A DNA stretch of 6,749 bases from Polynucleobacter meluiroseus (GTDB lineage Bacteria > Verrucomicrobiota > Verrucomicrobiia > Opitutales > UBA953). The notes under the pieces were generated by a model. That model was not told the origin of the DNA. It was given only the letters and a program-made list of their open reading frames with translations, and ran no database searches. The stretch covers positions 1-6,749 of the forward strand of contig CALPIW020000086.1 of NCBI GenBank assembly GCA_943323725.2, in the 5' to 3' direction. A program made the translations under genes and the position numbers. Each line of letters starts with the position of its first letter. The first letter of the stretch is position 1. Below are positions 5,145 to 6,749 of this stretch, piece by piece.

Positions 5145-6004
5145 ACGCCCCCGTCGTCGAGACCCTCGCCTCCGAGAGCGGCTGGCAGCGCTTCCGCAAG
5201 GACCGCGCCGCCGTCTGGTCGGGCTGGTTCCTCGTGGCGATCGCGGCCGTCTGCTTCCTGTCGCCGTGGATCTCGCCGTATCCGTACATGGAGCAGAACC
5301 TCGCGCAGAGCGCCATGGCGCCCTCGTCGGCGCACTGGCTCGGCACCGACCTCCTCGGACGGGACGTCCTCTCACGTCTGCTCCAGGGCGGCATGATCTC
5401 GCTCTTCGTCGGCCTCATCGCCACCGCCGTGGCTCTCGTGCTCGGCATCTGCTACGGCGTGTTCGCGGCGGAAGTCGGCGGCCGCGCCGAGGACCTCCTG
5501 ATGCGCGGCGTGGACGTCGTGAGCACCTTGCCGCTGACGCTCATCGTCATCCTCGCCACGGTCGTCTTCGGCCAGAACCTCCCGATGATCTTCCTGGCCG
5601 TGGGCGGCGTCTCGTGGCTGACCATGGCGCGCATCATCCGCAACCAGACCCGCGAGCTGAAGGGCTCGCAGTTCGTGCAGGCCGCCGAATCGCTCGGGCA
5701 GTCGCGCTGGGGCATCTTCCGCCGGCATTACCTCCCCAATCTCGCTGGCACCATCGCCGTATGCGCGACCCTCACCGTCCCCGGTGTGATGCTCCTGGAG
5801 GCCTTCGTGAGCTTCCTCGGGCTCGGCGTGAAGGCCCCGATGACCTCCTGGGGCCTGATGATCAAGGAAGGGGCCGACATCATGGAAGAGTGTCCTTGGC
5901 TGCTGGTCTCGCCCTCGGTCGTCTTCGCCCTGACGTTGCTGTCCCTCAACTTCCTCGGCGACGGCCTGCGCGACGCTTTCGATCCGCGTTCCTCCCGCAA
6001 GTAA
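5141..6004 (+). CDS. oppC: Oligopeptide/dipeptide ABC transporter permease OppC
   Basis: This 287-residue inner-membrane permease is the partner of OppB. A short cytoplasmic N-terminus with WQRFRKDRAA leads into the first helix (about 26-45). The family hallmark HWLGTDLLGRDVLSRLLQGG (65-84) follows, then helices at about 86-110, 126-143, 147-160, 203-225 and 254-273. The EAA loop is at 178-200 (FVQAAESLGQ, then RRHYLPN), and the protein ends with LNFLGDGLRDAFDPR. These features match OppC/DppC, with SWLTMARIIRNQT (158-170) close to the OppC version. Its start overlaps the oppB stop as ATGA. The next gene begins 3 nt after its stop. The oppDF ATPases expected after oppC in many operons are replaced here by a small unrelated gene, so they must lie elsewhere or be shared with another transporter. 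Confidence 0.92.
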   Translation: MNAPVVETLASESGWQRFRKDRAAVWSGWFLVAIAAVCFLSPWISPYPYMEQNLAQSAMAPSSAHWLGTDLLGRDVLSRLLQGGMISLFVGLIATAVALVLGICYGVFAAEVGGRAEDLLMRGVDVVSTLPLTLIVILATVVFGQNLPMIFLAVGGVSWLTMARIIRNQTRELKGSQFVQAAESLGQSRWGIFRRHYLPNLAGTIAVCATLTVPGVMLLEAFVSFLGLGVKAPMTSWGLMIKEGADIMEECPWLLVSPSVVFALTLLSLNFLGDGLRDAFDPRSSRK

Positions 6005-6007
6005 GCC

Positions 6008-6271
6008 ATGCCTCTCCGTCGTTACATCGTGATCCAGCCCGACGGCGCCGACGGCGAGGAGTTCGAGGTCGACCTGCCGGCGGACGCCCCGGACTTCACC
6101 GCACACCCCGTGACGAAGGCCCCGTGCCGTCGGGTGCTGGAGTCGCCCACGCTCACGACCAAGTATGGCGAAGGCGCCATGAAGCAGGGCCTGAGCGACC
6201 AGCGCCTGGCGCGGGCCGGCTTCCAGAAGCTGGAGAAGGACGGGCAGGGCGGCTGGAACAAGATCAACTGA
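6008..6271 (+). CDS. Small FmdB-like protein lacking zinc-ribbon cysteines
   Basis: This 87-residue soluble protein begins MPLRRYIVIQP, followed by EEFEVDLP, a PVTKAPCRRVLESP segment and a basic, Gly-rich tail with SDQRLARAGFQKLEKDGQGG. The order Met-Pro-x-x-x-Tyr, F-E-V, then R-R-V/L recalls the FmdB-type zinc ribbon (MPxYEYxCxxCGxxFEV ... CPxCGxxVRR). The four metal cysteines of that family are replaced; the only cysteine, Cys40, is not at an obvious metal position. The similarity is short and judged by eye, so the family call is tentative. It sits 3 nt after oppC and is probably co-transcribed with the permeases. A perfect hairpin 36 nt downstream separates it from convergent rpsP. A small regulatory or binding role is possible but unsupported. 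Confidence 0.65.
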   Translation: MPLRRYIVIQPDGADGEEFEVDLPADAPDFTAHPVTKAPCRRVLESPTLTTKYGEGAMKQGLSDQRLARAGFQKLEKDGQGGWNKIN

Positions 6272-6296
6272 GGCCGTCGGGCCCGTCGGCGACCTC
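6270..6296 (+). repeat. Imperfect hairpin overlapping the stop of the FmdB-like gene
   Basis: GAGG at the stop codon pairs with CCTC at 6293-6296. After one mismatch, CCG.CG pairs with CG.CGG through one to two G-T pairs, around a GCCCG loop. It could act with the downstream 6307-6330 hairpin in ending the plus-strand message. There is no T-run, and the GC content makes chance pairing likely. Confidence 0.3.
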
Positions 6297-6306
6297 ACCA
6301 AATGAA

Positions 6307-6330
6307 TCACCCCGCCGGGTGGCGGGGTGA
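6307..6330. terminator. Perfect hairpin between the opp run and rpsP, probably bidirectional terminator
   Basis: TCACCCCGCC and GGCGGGGTGA form a perfect 10-bp stem with a GGGT loop. It lies between two convergent units, 36 nt after the FmdB-like stop and 40 nt after the rpsP stop. On the minus strand it is followed by TTCATTT, a modest T-rich tail, so it fits best as the rpsP terminator. On the plus strand no T-run follows. It is the only clear structure in this gap. Confidence 0.75.
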
Positions 6331-6369
6331 AGCATCGTCAGGGTGGGCGTTTCCGCCGTGTAAATTAAC

Positions 6370-6627
6370 TTAGGCCTTGGCCGCTTCTTCGCGCGCGCGC
6401 TTCACGAGCGACTTCGCGGTGTCGGACGGCTGGGCGCCCAGCTTGACCCAATGGTCGACGCGCTCGACGTTGATCACCAGACCCGGGGTCTTGCCACGGG
6501 CGCGGGGATTGTAGTTGCCGAGGACTTCGACGAAACGGCCGTCACGGCGGATGGCTTGTTCGGCGACGACGAGGCGATAGGTCGGCTCGTTTTTCGTACC
6601 GAAGCGTTGGAGGCGGATGCGTAGCAT
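6370..6627 (-). CDS. rpsP: 30S ribosomal protein S16
   Basis: This 85-residue basic protein binds 16S rRNA and helps assemble the 5' domain of the small subunit. The whole sequence fits the family: MLRIRLQRFGTKNEPTYRLVVAEQ-type start (residues 1-24), RRDGRFVEVLGNYNP (27-41), and the late VERVDHWVKLGAQPSDT (54-70). Length is typical. The start is the ATG just before the conserved MLRIRL. The preceding bases (CACCTTCTCCAAATCC on this strand) are pyrimidine-rich with no Shine-Dalgarno. In many bacteria rpsP leads an operon with rimM, trmD and rplS. Here it is followed by a hairpin and a convergent gene, so it is monocistronic at its 3' end. Confidence 0.96.
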   Translation of the reverse strand: MLRIRLQRFGTKNEPTYRLVVAEQAIRRDGRFVEVLGNYNPRARGKTPGLVINVERVDHWVKLGAQPSDTAKSLVKRAREEAAKA

Positions 6628-6734
6628 GGATTTGGAGAAGGTGGTGTGGCTATCGTCCTAAGAGGGTTCTCAAAAGACGGATGTGCAAGGACGCAGGAGG
6701 CCGAGAGAGAGTCAAGCATTCCCCAGAAGGTTTA
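6628..6734 (-). promoter_or_regulatory. rpsP upstream region with a possible -35 element
   Basis: This gene-free stretch should hold the rpsP promoter and leader. On the minus strand CTTGACT (hexamer at 6710-6715) is a good -35 match, but no TATAAT-like sequence follows at 16-18 nt, so the promoter is incomplete by this standard. The leader would be about 50 nt, rich in C and T, with no Shine-Dalgarno and no strong hairpin visible. Confidence 0.3.
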
Positions 6735-6748
6735 GGTAAAAATTTACC
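6735..6748. repeat. AT-rich inverted repeat upstream of rpsP
   Basis: GGTAAA and TTTACC are perfect 6-bp arms around AA, in the last bases of the window. The AT-rich makeup stands out from the GC-rich surroundings. It could be an operator, an upstream promoter element or part of a terminator of a gene beyond the edge. With the flank missing, no choice can be made. Confidence 0.4.
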
Positions 6749-6749
6749 C

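Noticed and set aside
3726..5375. 549-codon open frame on the minus strand opposite the DCC, lipoprotein, oppB and oppC genes.
   Set aside because: The product is almost only Arg, Glu, Asp, His, Gly and Ala with no domain, as expected from the shadow of high-GC plus-strand genes with strong codon bias. The plus-strand proteins are clearly real.
5372..6310. 312-codon minus-strand open frame opposite oppC and the FmdB-like gene.
   Set aside because: Low-complexity His/Glu/Gly/Arg-rich translation with no family signs; antisense shadow of oppC.

Overview
The window is high-GC bacterial chromosomal DNA, densely packed with core genes. I find no phage, insertion sequence, CRISPR array or toxin/defence cassette. 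The best guess for the host is a high-GC member of the Planctomycetota-Verrucomicrobiota group, possibly Opitutae. That guess rests on a TraR/DksA protein whose C4 zinc finger keeps only one cysteine, a cysteine-poor FmdB-like protein, and ribosomal-protein genes without visible Shine-Dalgarno sequences. It is an inference from remembered family patterns, not a proven placement.

Layout. (1) Positions 1-2105, plus strand: a three-gene run of a 5'-truncated TraR/DksA-family protein with a Lys/Ala/Pro-rich N-terminal tail, lspA (signal peptidase II), and a flavin-reductase-like FMN-binding split-barrel protein, with a 12-nt gap and then a 4-bp ATGA overlap. (2) Positions 2106-3403, minus strand: tRNA-Tyr(GUA), its hairpin terminator, rpsT (S20), a rho-independent terminator, and an RluA-like pseudouridine synthase whose catalytic Asp position carries Glu. 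This last gene meets the flavin-reductase gene tail to tail, with abutting stop codons in TGATCA. (3) Positions 3540-6271, plus strand: a five-gene run of a DCC-family thiol-disulfide protein, a small lipoprotein, oppB, oppC and a small FmdB-like protein. The spacings are 10 nt, 1-bp overlap, 4-bp overlap and 3 nt. (4) Positions 6370-6627, minus strand: rpsP (S16), separated from the FmdB-like gene by a perfect 10-bp hairpin. The last ~120 nt are the rpsP upstream region and end in an AT-rich palindrome.

How the genes relate. LspA matures lipoproteins, and the small lipoprotein in the second plus-strand run is a plausible substrate. OppB and OppC would form the membrane channel of an oligopeptide/dipeptide ABC importer. 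The binding protein and ATPases are not in the window. rpsT, rpsP, tRNA-Tyr and the RluA-like protein belong to translation.

The points most worth a second look are three proteins that keep a family fold but lack hallmark residues: the DksA-like zinc finger, the RluA-like catalytic Asp, and the FmdB-like cysteines. The placement of the rpsT terminator 9 nt before the annotated start of the RluA-like gene is also of interest. I see no convincing case for an entirely new multi-gene system.
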